Of a stretch of 64,000 nucleotides of DNA, positions 42,475 to 51,197 are shown piece after piece (position 1 is the stretch's first letter; each line of letters begins with the position of its first letter). The position numbers were made by a program, and so were the translations under genes. Source of the stretch: Janthinobacterium sp. 344 (GTDB taxonomy: Bacteria > Pseudomonadota > Gammaproteobacteria > Burkholderiales > Burkholderiaceae_D). The DNA lies in the NCBI RefSeq assembly GCF_900112025.1, contig NZ_FOKL01000003.1:1-64000 (forward strand). The letters run 5' to 3'. A model generated the notes under the pieces. The model did not search any database. It saw only the letters and a list, made by a program, of their open reading frames with translations, and was not told where the DNA came from.

Positions 42475-44288
42475 TGGCGGCCGGGCACGGCAAGACCGTC
42501 GCGGACCGGGGCGCGGATGGCGGGTGGCCAGGCGCGCCTGATGTGCCTGCCGGTGACAGCGCGTATGCGCGCGCCTGCGCCCAGCTGGCACAACACCCGC
42601 GCCGCTGGCTGGTGACGGGCGTGGCCGGCTTCATCGGCTCGCACCTGCTGGAAACCCTGCTGCAACTGGGACAGGAAGTGCGCGGCCTGGACAACTTCAT
42701 GACGGGCCACCGCCATAACCTGGAGCAAGTGCGCGCCAGCGTGGGCGAAGACGCGTGGCGGCGCTTCACCCTGATCGAGGGCGATATCCGCGATCCGCAA
42801 GCGTGCGCGCGCGCCTGTGGCGGCACGGCGCGTGTCGCCACAGGCGCCCATGCCGGTCGTGCTGATCTCGCCGATATCGGCAGCGCCGGCGCGGACGGGG
42901 TTGCGGACGCAGCCGATATGGCCGCTGTTGGCATGGCCCGCACCGCCGTGGATGACGCCGGCGGCTCGGCGGCCATCGCCGGCCATGCCGAAGCGCGACA
43001 TGACGCTGACGCGGGGGGCGGCGCCGGTCTGTGCAGCCGTGGTAAACGTGGCGGCGGTGACACTCTTGAAAGTCATGACCACATCGGTATCACGCACAAC
43101 AGCGAACAGAATGGCGGCAAGGATATCAACGATAACAATGGCGGCACGGGCAACAAGGGTAACGAGGGCAATGAGGGCAACGACGGTAACGAGGGTAACG
43201 AGGGTAACAAGGGTAACAAGGGCGACGAGGGCGACGAGGGCAATGAGGGTAACAAGGGCAACGAGGGTAACGAGGACGACGAGGGCAACAAGGGTAACAA
43301 GGGTAACAAGGGTAACGAGGGTAACGAGGGTAACAAGGGTGACGAGGGTAACAAGGGTAACAAGGGTAACAAGGGTAACAAGGGTAACGAGGGTGACGAG
43401 GGTAACAAGGGTGACGAGGGTAACAAGGGTAACAAGGACGACGACGGCAATGAGGGCAACGGGGACAACCAGGTCAACAACGCCAGCACGGGCGCGGTCG
43501 ATCGGGCCGGCACGGATGGCGCCGTGGACTATGTGCTGCACCAGGCCGCGCTCGGTTCCGTGTCGCGCTCCCTGGAAGACCCTCTGCTGTGCCATGCCGT
43601 CAATGTCAGCGGCTTTCTCAATATGCTGGCCGCCGCGCGCGATGCGGGCGTGCAACGCTTCGTGTATGCGGCATCGAGCGCCACGTATGGCGACCACGCC
43701 GCCTTGCCGAAGGTGGAACAGCATATCGGCGCGCCATTGTCCCCATATGCCTTGAGCAAGTACGTCAACGAACTCTACGCGCAAGTGTATGCGCGCTGCT
43801 ACGCCACGCAAGCCGTGGGGCTGCGCTATTTCAATGTTTTCGGCCCGCGGCAGGATCCGCTGGGCGCCTACGCCGCCGTCATTCCGCGCTGGATCACGGC
43901 CATGCTGGCCAACCAGCGCGTGCAAATTCATGGCGATGGCGCCACCAGCCGCGACTTTTGCTTCGTCCGCAATGCCGTGCAGGCGAATATCCTGGCCGCC
44001 ACCTGCAGCGACCCGGCGGCCGTCAACCAGGTCTACAACGTGGCGGTCAACGCCCGCACCAGCCTGACCCAGCTGCACCTCACCATGCAGCACATGCTGC
44101 AGGCGGCCAGTCCGCGGCACTTGCCGCTGGCGCCCGACTACGGCGATTTTCGCGCCGGCGACGTGCGCCACTCGCAAGCCGACATCGCCAAGGCGGCCCG
44201 CCTGCTCGGCTATGCCCCCACGCATGACCTGGCGCAAGGCTTGCGCCAGACCATCGCCTGGTACCTGGCGCAAGCAGGCCGCGCGTGA
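42474..44288 (+). CDS. UDP-N-acetylglucosamine C4-epimerase (TviC/WbpP-like SDR) interrupted by a collagen-like repeat insert
   Basis: 604 residues, against about 340 for normal TviC/WbpP. A 40-residue leader precedes the Rossmann fold ([11 protein letters not shown], residues 47-57). The fold proceeds normally to [15 protein letters not shown] (ends C115), then continues only at residue 351 with [20 protein letters not shown]. These two blocks are adjacent in ordinary homologues. Catalytic Y425-xxx-K429 (YALSK), the NVFGPRQDP block and the C-terminal substrate domain are intact. The roughly 234-residue insert is Gly/Ala/Asp-rich and then holds 35 three-residue units of the form G-N/D-E/K. 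The frame is open throughout, so a full-length protein is possible, but whether it folds or works is unknown. Expected reaction: UDP-GlcNAc to UDP-GalNAc, or the corresponding uronates, with the preceding dehydrogenase. Confidence 0.85.
   Translation: MAAGHGKTVADRGADGGWPGAPDVPAGDSAYARACAQLAQHPRRWLVTGVAGFIGSHLLETLLQLGQEVRGLDNFMTGHRHNLEQVRASVGEDAWRRFTLIEGDIRDPQACARACGGTARVATGAHAGRADLADIGSAGADGVADAADMAAVGMARTAVDDAGGSAAIAGHAEARHDADAGGGAGLCSRGKRGGGDTLESHDHIGITHNSEQNGGKDINDNNGGTGNKGNEGNEGNDGNEGNEGNKGNKGDEGDEGNEGNKGNEGNEDDEGNKGNKGNKGNEGNEGNKGDEGNKGNKGNKGNKGNEGDEGNKGDEGNKGNKDDDGNEGNGDNQVNNASTGAVDRAGTDGAVDYVLHQAALGSVSRSLEDPLLCHAVNVSGFLNMLAAARDAGVQRFVYAASSATYGDHAALPKVEQHIGAPLSPYALSKYVNELYAQVYARCYATQAVGLRYFNVFGPRQDPLGAYAAVIPRWITAMLANQRVQIHGDGATSRDFCFVRNAVQANILAATCSDPAAVNQVYNVAVNARTSLTQLHLTMQHMLQAASPRHLPLAPDYGDFRAGDVRHSQADIAKAARLLGYAPTHDLAQGLRQTIAWYLAQAGRA
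43149..43463 (+). repeat. 9-nt coding minisatellite, 35 units (GGTAACRAG type)
   Basis: Tandem array of 9-base units, mostly GGTAACAAG and GGTAACGAG with GGTGACGAG and GGCAATGAG variants, lying in frame in the epimerase gene. Each unit encodes Gly-Asn-Lys, Gly-Asn-Glu or Gly-Asp-Glu, so Gly falls at every third residue; two units (DDE and DDD) break the pattern. Copy-number change by slippage or recombination would keep the reading frame. Confidence 0.95.
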
Positions 44289-44617
44289 AGACGATGCCAG
44301 GCAGGGTACTTGGCATGGCGGCATGCAAATAGGCGTGTAGGCATGCAGACTGGCAGACAGGCAGACAGGCAGATAGACAGATAGACAGATAGACAGATAG
44401 ACAGGCAAGTCGGCAGACTGGCATGCAAGTAGGTAGACAGGCATGCAAGTAGGTAGACAGACAGAAAGACAGGCATGCAGACTGGCAGGCATGCAAGTAG
44501 GCAGACAGGCAGACAGCCAGCCAGGCGCGTTGCGCCGAAAAAGCATGCAGGTGCGGCCTGAGCAAAACCCGGCGGTTGCTTCCCGTGCGGTCCCTTGCGT
44601 GTCTGCTGTCCGTTCGT
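44289..44617. other. 329-base convergent spacer dominated by short tandem repeats
   Basis: Non-coding region between the epimerase stop and the spoVR stop. Bases from about 44338 to 44523 are a patchwork of CAGG, CAGA, TAGA and GCATGCAAGTAGG motifs; the remaining part up to 44617 shows no gene or hairpin terminator that I can support. A T-run is absent at both ends, so neither flanking gene has an obvious intrinsic terminator here. Confidence 0.7.
44338..44523. repeat. GACA/GATA-type microsatellite with a 20-bp tandem duplication
   Basis: Contains four perfect copies of AGATAGAC (44371-44402), flanking GGCAGACA copies, and two adjacent identical 20-bp units beginning GCATGCAAGTAGG (44421-44440 and 44441-44460), with further partial GCATGC-containing copies on each side. 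Confidence 0.9.
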
Positions 44618-46204
44618 TCAATGCTGTACCGGCGCCGCCGTCGGCGCGGGCGGTTCCGGTACGCCGTCGCTCTTGCTGTGGATGACACGCGGCGTGCCGC
44701 GGAAGTCGGCCGTGTGCAAGGTGACGGGGCGGCGCCAGATACGGGCGATGTACGCCAGCACCCGTTCCGCCCGTTCCAGGTCGAGGCCGCGGCCATCGCG
44801 CTGGTGATCGTGACGCAGCACCAGGCTGCCGTCGTCGTTGAGCAAGGTGACGGCGATGCACGGGGCGCCATAATTGTATTTTGGGGCCAGGATGGCTTCA
44901 CGGATGGCCGGCAAGTCACGGCTGGCCAGCCGCGTCTCGCCATCGCGGCGGCTTTCATGCACGAACAGGCCCAGCTGGTCGGCCAGTTCCGCATCGAGGT
45001 AGTTACGGATAAAACTGAAATCGTCATCGTCGCGGCAGATGTCGCGCGCGCGCGCCAGGCCATGGCGTTCGATGATGCGCTCCCACATGCAAAAGCCCAG
45101 GTGGTAGGGATTGATGGCCAGCGCCAGTTGGTGTTCGCCCGCGTAGGGGCGCACCACGTCCGAGTGCGATTTGATGGCGGACAGGTACAGTGGGGGCGGC
45201 AAAAAATCCGCTTCGCGCAGCAAGCGCGCATGCCAGTACGAAGCCCAGCCTTCGTTCATGATCTGGCAGGCAAAGACGGGATAGAAATAAAACGACTCTT
45301 CACGCACGGCCAGAAAGATGTCGCGTTCCCAGTCGGCCAGTTCGGGACCATGGTGGGCGATGAACCACAATACATCATATTCCGGGTAGGGCGGCAGCAA
45401 CGGCCGTTGCGCCAGGCGCAGCCGCGCCGCCTCGTGCGCCGCCAGCGCGTCGGCCTCGCCCGGCAAACGCTGGTATCGCCGGGAAAAATGGCCTGGCGCG
45501 GGAGCAGGATGGGCGCTGCCGGCAGGCCTCGAGTCGCCTGCGTGATCTTGTGCGCCCGGCCGTACCGGATCGAACGGCGCAGCGTCGCCCGCATACGGGG
45601 GGCGGTGCAGGGCGGCATGGACGTCCACGTGCTGCTCCAGTGCCAGCGCCGCGTCGAGCACGGCTTCCACCTTGTCCTGGCCATGGCGCCGCACTGCCGC
45701 CTCGATGCGCAGGGCCCGCGCTGCGCTGTGCTCCAGAATGCGCGTGCCGGCCATGGCGCCAAAGCGCTGAAACAGCGCGTTGCGGCTGGCAAAGTCGGCG
45801 TGGGCCAGCACATGCGCCGTCACCAGGGTGTTTTCCGCCACGGAATTGTGTTCCGCCATGTAGGCGTGGCATGGGTCGCCGGGAAACATCACTTCAAAAA
45901 TGTGCGAATGGCCCATCTTCTGGTGCACCAGCTGGTGGATATAGCGCACGCCAAACGACCAGTGGCGCATGCGCACGGGCAAGCCATAGATGGCGATCTC
46001 GGCCATGAAACTGTCGGGCACCAGTTCGAAATCGACGCGGGGAAATTCCAGTCCCAACGTCAATGCCAGCGTTTCGATGCGCGCAGCATAGCTGGCCAGG
46101 GTGGCGGCGTCAGCCGACAGGTCGCTGGCCTGCGCCTGGATGATCGCCTGTTCAGCCTGTTCAGCCTGTTCAGCCTGTTTATCCTGTTGATCCTGTTTAC
46201 TCAT
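44618..46204 (-). CDS. spoVR: SpoVR/YcgB family protein
   Basis: 528-residue soluble protein of the SpoVR/YcgB family. MRHWSFGVRYIHQLVHQKMGHSHIFE (residues about 78-103), FPGDPCHAYMAEHNSVAENTLV, CQIMNEGWASYWH and LAINPYHLGFCMWERI are the family's conserved blocks; the His/Glu-rich ones suggest metal binding, but the activity is unknown. In proteobacteria the gene is regularly coupled to prkA and yeaH in a stress/starvation response unit, as here; its start overlaps the yeaH stop as ATGA. The first 20 residues are Gln/Glu-rich (QAEQAEQAEQ) and come from a short tandem repeat, so that end is probably flexible. Confidence 0.94.
   Translation of the reverse strand: MSKQDQQDKQAEQAEQAEQAIIQAQASDLSADAATLASYAARIETLALTLGLEFPRVDFELVPDSFMAEIAIYGLPVRMRHWSFGVRYIHQLVHQKMGHSHIFEVMFPGDPCHAYMAEHNSVAENTLVTAHVLAHADFASRNALFQRFGAMAGTRILEHSAARALRIEAAVRRHGQDKVEAVLDAALALEQHVDVHAALHRPPYAGDAAPFDPVRPGAQDHAGDSRPAGSAHPAPAPGHFSRRYQRLPGEADALAAHEAARLRLAQRPLLPPYPEYDVLWFIAHHGPELADWERDIFLAVREESFYFYPVFACQIMNEGWASYWHARLLREADFLPPPLYLSAIKSHSDVVRPYAGEHQLALAINPYHLGFCMWERIIERHGLARARDICRDDDDFSFIRNYLDAELADQLGLFVHESRRDGETRLASRDLPAIREAILAPKYNYGAPCIAVTLLNDDGSLVLRHDHQRDGRGLDLERAERVLAYIARIWRRPVTLHTADFRGTPRVIHSKSDGVPEPPAPTAAPVQH
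46143..46200. repeat. Short 9-nt tandem repeat at the spoVR 5' end
   Basis: On the plus strand CCTGTTCAG is repeated three times in direct succession with degenerate flanking copies (CCTGTTTAT, CCTGTTGAT). It encodes Gln-Ala-Glu units at the SpoVR N-terminus, in frame. Confidence 0.8.
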
Positions 46205-47439
46205 GCGCAATCCTCCGCGCTGGCCGCTTCGTGGCGGAAGAACGTGCGGATGGCTGCCCACACATCGTCCGGCCTGGCCAGGATGCTGCTGTGCAGGGGC
46301 AGGCCGCGCCGCTCCTGCTCGGCGCACAGGCTGTGCATTTCCGTTTCCAGGCTGCGCGGCACGCCGGGCACGGTTTCCACATAGCCCATGTAGTTGAGCA
46401 TGCCAGCCAGCTGGTCCAGGGCCAGGCTGGCGGCGCCGCGGTCTTCGCTGAAATTCTCGCCATCGGAAGCATAGAACAGATAGGCGTTGTAGCGGCCAGG
46501 CGCATAGCGTTCCTGCAGCAGCTCGTGGCTCAGGCGGAAGGCGCTGGACGCCATGGTGCCGCCCATGCCGTTGACCTGAAAAAATTCCGCTTCGGAAAAC
46601 TCCCAGGCCCGCGTCGTATGCGCGATGAAGCGGGTTTCCACTTTGGCATAGCTGCGGCGCAAGCCTTGCAAGGCAAAGAAAAAGAAGGATTTGGCCAGCT
46701 TGCGCTCCGCCTGCGCCATGCTGGCGGACACGTCCAGCACGAAAAACACGACGGCGTTCGTGCTGGGACGTGGCCGCTGCAGCACTTGCCGGTAACGCAA
46801 GTCGTCGTTGGTGAAGGGAATGGGCTGTGTCTGCAGTGCGCGCCGCTTGATGGCTTCCTTCACGGTGCGGCGCCGGTCCAGGCGCGAGCGGGCGCCATGC
46901 CGGTCCACGCCGGCGCGCAGCAGCTGCACGTCGTCGAGCACGCTCAGGTGGCGCGGTTTCAGGTGCGGCAGCTTGAGTTCCTCCCATAACCAGTCGAGGA
47001 TGTCATCGACGGCAAACTCCAGCAGCAAGCGCACTTCACCCTCGCCATTGCCACCGTCGCCTTGCGCCTCGCCTTCGCCCGCCGTGGCGGGACGCGCCGC
47101 GCGCAGGATAGTGCCGGGCTCGCCTTCGCCCTGGCCCGCGCCGATGCCGTTGCGGGGGGGCGCCAGGCGGAAGCGGGCGTGCTCGAGCAGGCGCACGGGC
47201 ACTTGGACTGTGCGCTGCTGCGGCCCGCCGATGAGGTCGGGCCCGGCGATCAGCTCGGGCAGGTGCGCCTGCACGGCCTCGCGCACCTTCTGGTTATGGC
47301 GCAGCCAGTCGCGTGCGCCGCGCGAAAACAGGGCGTACCAAGGCTGCGCCAGCCGGGGCGCGCCTGGCGCCGCATCGCCAGCGCGCCCGGCGTGCTGTTG
47401 CTGCTCGCTTGCGCTGCCTGGCGTGGCCGTGGCGCTCAT
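46201..47439 (-). CDS. yeaH: YeaH/YhbH family protein (DUF444, VWA-like)
   Basis: 412-residue protein of the DUF444 family, functionally tied to the PrkA kinase. FFVLDVSASMAQAERKLAK near residue 235 is a von Willebrand A-type metal site (DxSxS), followed by FFFFALQGLRRSYAKVE, FIAHTTRAWE and YASDGENFSED. The N-terminal half contains a Gly/Glu-rich low-complexity linker (about residues 100-135) that is longer than usual. It starts two bases after the prkA stop and overlaps spoVR. In Escherichia coli yeaG-yeaH respond to nitrogen starvation; the same linkage suggests a similar role. Confidence 0.93.
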   Translation of the reverse strand: MSATATPGSASEQQQHAGRAGDAAPGAPRLAQPWYALFSRGARDWLRHNQKVREAVQAHLPELIAGPDLIGGPQQRTVQVPVRLLEHARFRLAPPRNGIGAGQGEGEPGTILRAARPATAGEGEAQGDGGNGEGEVRLLLEFAVDDILDWLWEELKLPHLKPRHLSVLDDVQLLRAGVDRHGARSRLDRRRTVKEAIKRRALQTQPIPFTNDDLRYRQVLQRPRPSTNAVVFFVLDVSASMAQAERKLAKSFFFFALQGLRRSYAKVETRFIAHTTRAWEFSEAEFFQVNGMGGTMASSAFRLSHELLQERYAPGRYNAYLFYASDGENFSEDRGAASLALDQLAGMLNYMGYVETVPGVPRSLETEMHSLCAEQERRGLPLHSSILARPDDVWAAIRTFFRHEAASAEDCA

Positions 47440-47441
47440 GG

Positions 47442-49439
47442 TTATTCCTGTGCCAGCAAGGTGGTGACGTAGTTCAGCGCCTCGCGCGCACTGTGCACGT
47501 CATAGCCATATTCGTCGACGAGGCGCTGCTCGACGGCGGAAATCTTGGCGCGCACGTCCTCGTCGGGCCGCCGCGATGAGCTGACCAGGCGCAGCACGTC
47601 GCGCCGCTGCTCGAACAGGTATTGCTGCACGGCGTCGTTGAGCTGCGCGTGGCTGCCCAGGCCGAACGCTTCGCCCCGCTTGAAGGCGCCCATGGCCTTG
47701 CGCACCACTTCTTGGCGGAACGATTGCTTGCCCGAATCGCTGATATGGATCTTTTCCTCGACGGCGCGTAAAAAGCGTTCATCGGGACGGCGTTCCTCGC
47801 TGGTGATGGGGTCGCGGATCTGGCGGTTGTCCAGCATGGCCTCGACCTCATCGAGATACTTGTTCAGCAAATCATGCGCTTCCTGCTCGAATGAAACGAA
47901 CAGGGCTTTATGCACGTCGGCCTTGACCCAGCGGTTATAAAAATCCTTGCGCGTGAGCACCAGGTAGTCGATCCACTTGCGCTTGCGGCGCGGTTCGATG
48001 CGCGCGTCGCTTTCGATGCCATCCTTCAAGGCCAGCAGCACATCCATGGTGGACAGGCTGTTGCGCTGGGCGGCGATGATGGCGTGCGACAGGGCATTGA
48101 TGACGAAGCGCGGCGACACGCCCGACAGGCCTTCGTCCGGCGTCCTGTCGCGCTCCCGCAGGCGGCGCACCTCGGCATGCGGCAGGTCATCGATGTCCTC
48201 GTCGGCATAGATGCGCAACTTCTTGACCAGCTCCGCCTCCTTGTCATCGCCTTCCGGCAGGCGGCTCAGAATGGCGAACACGGCCGCCGCATGCAGCACG
48301 TGCGGGTCCAGGTGCACGTCGCGGAAGGCGGGCGCGGCCGAGCGGATCAGCTTGCGGTAGATGCGCGCTTCTTCCCGGTAATTGAGGGTGTACGGCACTT
48401 GCACGATGACCATGCGGTCGAGCAATGCCTCGTTTTCGCTTTCTTGCAGGAATTTGCGAAATTCCGCCAGATTCGTATGCGCAAGGATGGTTTCATCCAG
48501 GTAAATCAAGGGAAAGCGCGATACCTTGACATTCTTTTCCTGCGTCAGTGTCAGCAGCAGATACAGGAATTCGCGCTTGACCTTGAGGATTTCGATCATT
48601 TCCAGCATGCCGCGGCTGGCCGCGTAGACGGCGCCCGACCACGACCAGGCGCGCGGGTCGCCTTCGTCGCCATATTGCGCCACTTTCGACAGGTCGACGG
48701 AGCCCACGAGGTCGGCCAGGTCGGCCGTCGTGGGGTCATGCGGCGCATAGGTGCCGATGCCGCAGCGGCCCGCCTCGGACAGATAAATTTGTTCGACGGG
48801 CATGCGCAGGAAGTCGCCCGCGTAGTCCTCTTCCAGCCGGGCCCGGCAATGTGGACATAGTTCGCCTTGCAGTTCGACGCCGTAGCTGTCGCGAAAGCCG
48901 GCGCGCATGCGGTGCGGCACCAGGTGCAGCGGTGATTCGTGCACGGGACAGCCGCCGATACCGTACAGCGCGCCTTCGTCGCTGTGGCTGTATTCTTCCA
49001 GGCCCCGCTTGAGCAGGATCACCATCGTCGACTTGCCGCCCGATGGCGGTCCCAGCAGCAGCAGCATGCGCCGGCCCACTTCGGAACCGGCGGCCGCCGC
49101 CTTGAAGTAGGCGGCCACCCGGTCGATCGCTTCGTCGATGCCGAACAGCTCGTCATCGAACAGGCGGCAGCGGAAATGCCCGCTGTCGTCCGTCTGCCCG
49201 TTCCAGCGCATCATGTCCCACAAGTACTGGTGGGCGCTGCGCGCCAGCAAGGCGGCGCCGGCAGGCACGATATGCTCCAGGAAGCCGGCAAAGCTGCCGC
49301 GCCAGGGGTGGAGGCGGTGTTCGGCCGCATAGGAAGCCATGCCATGCGCGAAGCGGGCGCGTGGATCCTTGTCGTCCGCTTCATCAGGCTCCGTGCCGCC
49401 ACTTGCCGCTGCATCATTCTGCGTACCAAGGCTCGTCAT
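47442..49439 (-). CDS. prkA: PrkA family serine protein kinase
   Basis: 665-residue PrkA (YeaG-type) protein. An AAA+ P-loop LLLGPPSGGKSTMV is near residue 125, a cysteine pair in GELCPHCRARLEEDY near 205, YLDETILAHTN near 315, and the C-terminal PrkA kinase-like domain starts around residue 400 (RDPITSEERRPDERFLR, ISDSGKQSFRQEVVRKAMG). Family members are described as serine kinases and, in some reports, as ATP-dependent proteases acting in stationary-phase and starvation responses. The start MTSLGTQND was preferred because an AGGA ribosome site lies 5-6 bases upstream. First gene of prkA-yeaH-spoVR. Confidence 0.94.
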   Translation of the reverse strand: MTSLGTQNDAAASGGTEPDEADDKDPRARFAHGMASYAAEHRLHPWRGSFAGFLEHIVPAGAALLARSAHQYLWDMMRWNGQTDDSGHFRCRLFDDELFGIDEAIDRVAAYFKAAAAGSEVGRRMLLLLGPPSGGKSTMVILLKRGLEEYSHSDEGALYGIGGCPVHESPLHLVPHRMRAGFRDSYGVELQGELCPHCRARLEEDYAGDFLRMPVEQIYLSEAGRCGIGTYAPHDPTTADLADLVGSVDLSKVAQYGDEGDPRAWSWSGAVYAASRGMLEMIEILKVKREFLYLLLTLTQEKNVKVSRFPLIYLDETILAHTNLAEFRKFLQESENEALLDRMVIVQVPYTLNYREEARIYRKLIRSAAPAFRDVHLDPHVLHAAAVFAILSRLPEGDDKEAELVKKLRIYADEDIDDLPHAEVRRLRERDRTPDEGLSGVSPRFVINALSHAIIAAQRNSLSTMDVLLALKDGIESDARIEPRRKRKWIDYLVLTRKDFYNRWVKADVHKALFVSFEQEAHDLLNKYLDEVEAMLDNRQIRDPITSEERRPDERFLRAVEEKIHISDSGKQSFRQEVVRKAMGAFKRGEAFGLGSHAQLNDAVQQYLFEQRRDVLRLVSSSRRPDEDVRAKISAVEQRLVDEYGYDVHSAREALNYVTTLLAQE

Positions 49440-49859
49440 CGCGTCCTCATTGCCGTCTCCCGCTATTGCATGCCGTGCATGTCTGGCGCAGGCCGATTGC
49501 CAGTCTGTCGATGCAGTATACGGCGCGGCCTCCATTTGCACGCCTGATCTCTCTCAAGCTTGAAAACGGAACTTTTTCAACGCACGTCGCACCTCTCCCC
49601 GTGGATGCAGGCCGCCGCCGCTGACGCCCCTCGGAAGCGGGGATGGCCTCGGGAGCCGTCGCCTGGCGCGCCACGCGTGCTCCTGGTGCCGTATCCGCGC
49701 CGCCGATGTGCCGCCGGCGCAAGACGCTGCGTGCCGGGATCGGCTCCGGACCCAGCCGCCGCCCCGATGGCAGGCGCCAGCGCAGTTCAATCCAGATCAA
49801 TACCGGCGGCGGCCAGCGGCCCACACTGACCGTCGGGAGCGACCCACGAGGAGAACATC
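49440..49859. other. 420-base divergent intergenic region between prkA and the S1-type protease gene
   Basis: No credible gene; the open frames here lack ribosome sites and family features. It contains a candidate sigma-54 promoter and a TATACT hexamer (49515-49520, minus strand) ahead of prkA, the short palindrome TCAAGCTTGA near 49552, and a GAGGAG ribosome site just before 49860. No promoter could be identified for the rightward protease gene. Confidence 0.5.
49488..49502 (-). promoter_or_regulatory. Candidate sigma-54 (-24/-12) promoter of prkA
   Basis: Read on the minus strand: TGGCAATCGGCCTGC, with GG and GC separated by exactly 10 bases, and TGGCA matching the -24 consensus. Expected start of transcription is about 37 bases before the prkA ATG. 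E. coli yeaGH is known to use a sigma-54 promoter under nitrogen limitation, which makes this site believable. Confidence 0.45.
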
Positions 49860-51038
49860 ATGTTCGGAAATGACAATGGTTTCAGCGCGCCGCCAGGCGC
49901 CGCCGGCAAGGGGCAGTCGGCCGAGGACGAAGAAGCGATCGATCAATTTGCCAGCCCCGGCAACAGCGACGGCACGATCGAGAGCGCTTCCGTATCGGAA
50001 GTACCCGACGCCTTGAGCGGCGTCAGCATGGAGTTGCTGGAAATTAAGCGCAGCATCGAAGACGGCATGCGCCAGGCCATTTCCCAGGCGGGCGGCGCGC
50101 GCGCGGCCGATGCCTTCAGCGATGGGGGCAATATCCAGGGCGTATCGATCGGCCTGGGCGAGGGCGCCAGCGACAGTGCATCGGGCGAACCGGGCCTGCC
50201 GGCCCTGACCCTGTACGTTGCCGAGGCAACGTCCGTCGACCGCGCCAAGGCGGCCATCGTGGGCGCCATGGGCGTGCGTGCCGTGGCCAGCGACAAGGTG
50301 CCCGTCAATATCGTCGTCACGGGCGTCATCGACGCCCAGCCGCACCGCTTCCGCCTGCGGCCGGCACCGGGCGGGGTATCGGTCGGGCATTTCCGCATCA
50401 CGGCCGGCACCATCGGCTGCCTGGCCGTGGGCCGCAGCGCGCCGCGCAACGGCCGTTTGATGATCCTGAGCAATAATCACGTGCTGGCCAACTCGAACGG
50501 CGGCGTCTTCAACGATTGCATCGTGCAGCCTGGCCCCATCGATGGCGGCCGCTGCCCGCAAGACCAGGTGGCCGTGCTGGAACGCTTCGTGCCCATCAAT
50601 TTCAGTGGCGGCGTCAATTTTGTCGATTGCGCCACCGGCTGGGCCTGGCCAGACAGGGTACGGCCCGAACTGGTCTACCTGAGCGGCGGCGTGCCCGCGT
50701 ATTTCCGCATCAGCAACGCGCTGGTGGCACCCGTGCTCGGCATGCAGGTGGGCAAATCGGGACGCACGACGCAATTGACGCAAGGCCGCATCACGGGGCT
50801 GGGCGCCACCATCAACGTCAATTATGGCAGCGGCAGGATCGCGCTGTTCCAGGACCAGATCGCCATTACGGGCCTCAGCGGCGCGTTCAGCGCGGGCGGC
50901 GATTCCGGCTCCTCCATCTGGACCTGGAACCAACAGCGCAATCCCGTCGGCCTGCTGTTTGCAGGCGGCAACAACATCACGTTTGCCAACCAGATGCGGC
51001 GCGTGGTGGTGGCGCTCGACATCAATTTGTACACCTGA
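49860..51038 (+). CDS. Trypsin-like serine protease with N-terminal regulatory-type domain, no signal peptide
   Basis: 392-residue protein that I place in the S1/chymotrypsin-fold group by motif: H207 in ILSNNHVLA, D256 in NFVDCATGW and S349 in AGGDSGSSIW give a plausible triad in the right order and spacing. The first 75 residues are acidic and low-complexity. Residues about 90-180 form a separate domain (LTLYVAEATSVDRAKAAIVG, VPVNIVVTGVIDAQP) preceding the protease. No signal peptide or membrane segment is visible, so it is either cytoplasmic or exported by a route not evident from sequence. Strong GAGGAG ribosome site. A strong terminator follows. The nearby small gene encodes a protein resembling its N-terminal domain. 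Confidence 0.75.
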   Translation: MFGNDNGFSAPPGAAGKGQSAEDEEAIDQFASPGNSDGTIESASVSEVPDALSGVSMELLEIKRSIEDGMRQAISQAGGARAADAFSDGGNIQGVSIGLGEGASDSASGEPGLPALTLYVAEATSVDRAKAAIVGAMGVRAVASDKVPVNIVVTGVIDAQPHRFRLRPAPGGVSVGHFRITAGTIGCLAVGRSAPRNGRLMILSNNHVLANSNGGVFNDCIVQPGPIDGGRCPQDQVAVLERFVPINFSGGVNFVDCATGWAWPDRVRPELVYLSGGVPAYFRISNALVAPVLGMQVGKSGRTTQLTQGRITGLGATINVNYGSGRIALFQDQIAITGLSGAFSAGGDSGSSIWTWNQQRNPVGLLFAGGNNITFANQMRRVVVALDINLYT

Positions 51039-51047
51039 GCACGCTGC

Positions 51048-51096
51048 CAGGGCCGGGCAGGGCGGTGTCGCGCCGCCTTGCCCCGCGCTGTTTTTT
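51048..51096 (+). terminator. Rho-independent terminator after the protease gene
   Basis: An 18-bp stem with two mismatches and one G-T pair (left arm from CAGGGC at 51048, right arm ending GCGCTG at 51090), a 7-base loop and an immediate TTTTTT run. Confidence 0.85.
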
Positions 51097-51197
51097 GCAC
51101 GATGATGGTCTGGCGGCCACACGTCGTTGCGTCCGGCGCAGGGGGCTGCAGCGCCGGGTGGCCGGGTGTATCATGGAATGCATCAGGAGGGTGTGTC

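Noticed and set aside
43149-43463. The regularly spaced repeat as a CRISPR array
   Set aside because: Units are 9 bases without unique spacers and stay in the coding frame; it is a minisatellite.
42009-44861. A 950-codon open frame on the minus strand opposite the epimerase, with long Leu-Val-Thr repeats
   Set aside because: It is the antisense reading of the 9-nt repeat; it has no family motif or ribosome site, while the plus-strand frame has intact epimerase motifs on both sides.
49440-49859. Short open frames in the prkA-protease spacer as small genes
   Set aside because: No ribosome site, no recognisable product, and several overlapping frames are open on both strands as expected by chance in GC-rich DNA.
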